In this document: piece after piece, positions 32,190 to 32,461 of the stretch
How positions within the stretch are numbered: position 1 is the first letter of the stretch
How the letters are laid out: each line of letters starts with the position of its first letter
Origin: Candidatus Obscuribacterales bacterium
GTDB taxonomy: Bacteria > Cyanobacteriota > Vampirovibrionia > Obscuribacterales > Obscuribacteraceae
Assembly (NCBI GenBank): GCA_019745505.1
Contig: JAIETE010000172.1
Coordinates: forward strand, 1 to 32,461
Reading direction: 5' to 3'
Length of the DNA: 32,461 nucleotides
Notes under the pieces: model-generated
Database searches by the model: none
What the model saw: the letters and a program-made list of their open reading frames with translations, nothing else
Told to the model about the DNA's origin: nothing
Position numbers and translations under genes: made by a program

Positions 32190-32461
32190 CTATGCTTTGC
32201 TCTCTTCTTTGACTTCAGTTTCTTGAGCGGTGATAAGACCGTCCAGGAGCTGTTTGACCGAATCGATCAGCTCTTGTTCTGATGTCTTCGATTTAATCAG
32301 ATGCTTCGTCAAACCAAGCGTGAGAGTGTTCATCTCGTCCTTTGTCAAATCTCGGCTTGTGTAGACGATCAAAGGAGTCTCGCGCGATTCGCTCTTGCGG
32401 AGGCTTTCGACTATGTCGAATCCGTTTGGCGCAGGAATGCCGATGTCCAGAATGATCAGAT
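32190..32461 (-). CDS. Response-regulator receiver domain, N-terminus cut by window edge
   Basis: The frame enters from the right edge and ends at a TAG at 32190, giving 90 visible residues. It reads LIILDIGIPAPNGFDIVESLRKSESRETPLIVYTSRDLTKDEMNTLTLGLTKHLIKSKTSEQELIDSVKQLLDGL, the second half of a CheY-like receiver. The phospho-acceptor Asp is in LILDI, the switch Ser/Thr in VYTSRD, and the conserved Lys in LIKSK (instead of the usual KP). The polar tail AQETEVKEESKA closes the protein, so the receiver is the last domain. The upstream part may be a histidine kinase or a stand-alone regulator and is outside the window. Confidence 0.85.
   Translation of the reverse strand, partial: LIILDIGIPAPNGFDIVESLRKSESRETPLIVYTSRDLTKDEMNTLTLGLTKHLIKSKTSEQELIDSVKQLLDGLITAQETEVKEESKA

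Noticed and set aside
1..32461. CRISPR array, tRNA, rRNA or prophage
   Set aside because: I looked for regular spacer arrays, cloverleaf-like segments and phage gene runs and saw none; the short tandem repeats present are 11 and 24 bases with no spacers.

Overview
The window is a gene-dense bacterial chromosomal segment with 27 protein-coding genes that I can support, two of them cut by the window edges. I see no tRNA, rRNA, CRISPR array or prophage. Housekeeping genes are rpoD, uvrB, tatA, glyS (the beta chain of the two-chain glycyl-tRNA synthetase), rplJ and rplL. Around them sit many secreted or membrane proteins of poorly described families. The mix suggests a diderm-like environmental bacterium: a cyanobacterial-style single-RRM protein, a sigma factor without region 1.1, zinc-ribbon/TPR membrane proteins, POTRA-like and M16 proteins, and Nal1-like and papain-like proteases. 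My best guess is a non-photosynthetic relative of Cyanobacteria (Vampirovibrionia/Obscuribacterales-like). That is inferred from protein style; no marker gene proves it.

Layout. Bases 1-10363 are all on the minus strand: a truncated Nal1-like serine protease, a single-pass membrane protein with a possible VirB8-like outer domain, rpoD, a 560-base structured gap, uvrB and tatA (likely one operon), a secreted alpha/beta-hydrolase-like protein, and glyS without glyQ beside it. From 10463 to 11973 a plus-strand pair encodes a membrane TPR protein and a secreted POTRA-like/HEAT-like protein. Two small minus-strand genes follow (2Fe-2S thioredoxin-like ferredoxin, hypothetical protein), then a papain-like cysteine protease with three 12-residue Gly-Pro repeats. 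Next is rplJ-rplL behind a long leader that resembles an L10 leader plus attenuator, then a zinc-ribbon/TPR protein preceded by an elaborate hairpin.

Bases 17956-20353 hold a convergent pair, a DUF4434-like secreted glycosidase candidate and an SGNH-hydrolase-like membrane protein; both could act on cell-surface polysaccharide. An NCS1 nucleobase permease and an orphan OmpR-type response regulator follow.

The most striking locus is 22783-23565: a REP-associated tyrosine transposase (RAYT) flanked by two inverted REP-like elements that share a 34-base identical core. Each element lies a few bases after the stop codon of a neighbouring gene, in the orientation in which its hairpin and T-tract would terminate that gene. 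A 24-base tandem repeat lies between the left REP and the transposase.

The right part carries a DUF4139 secreted protein, a GGDEF-fold protein whose active-site signature is lost, a DUF962/Mpo1-like membrane protein, an RRM protein, a two-lobed M16 peptidase, a secreted protein with ten 11-residue repeats reminiscent of alpha-synuclein or LEA proteins, an M20 metallopeptidase, and the tail of a response-regulator receiver domain. Functional linkage is clear only for rplJ-rplL and likely for tatA-uvrB; the rest looks like independent units, many with their own hairpins.
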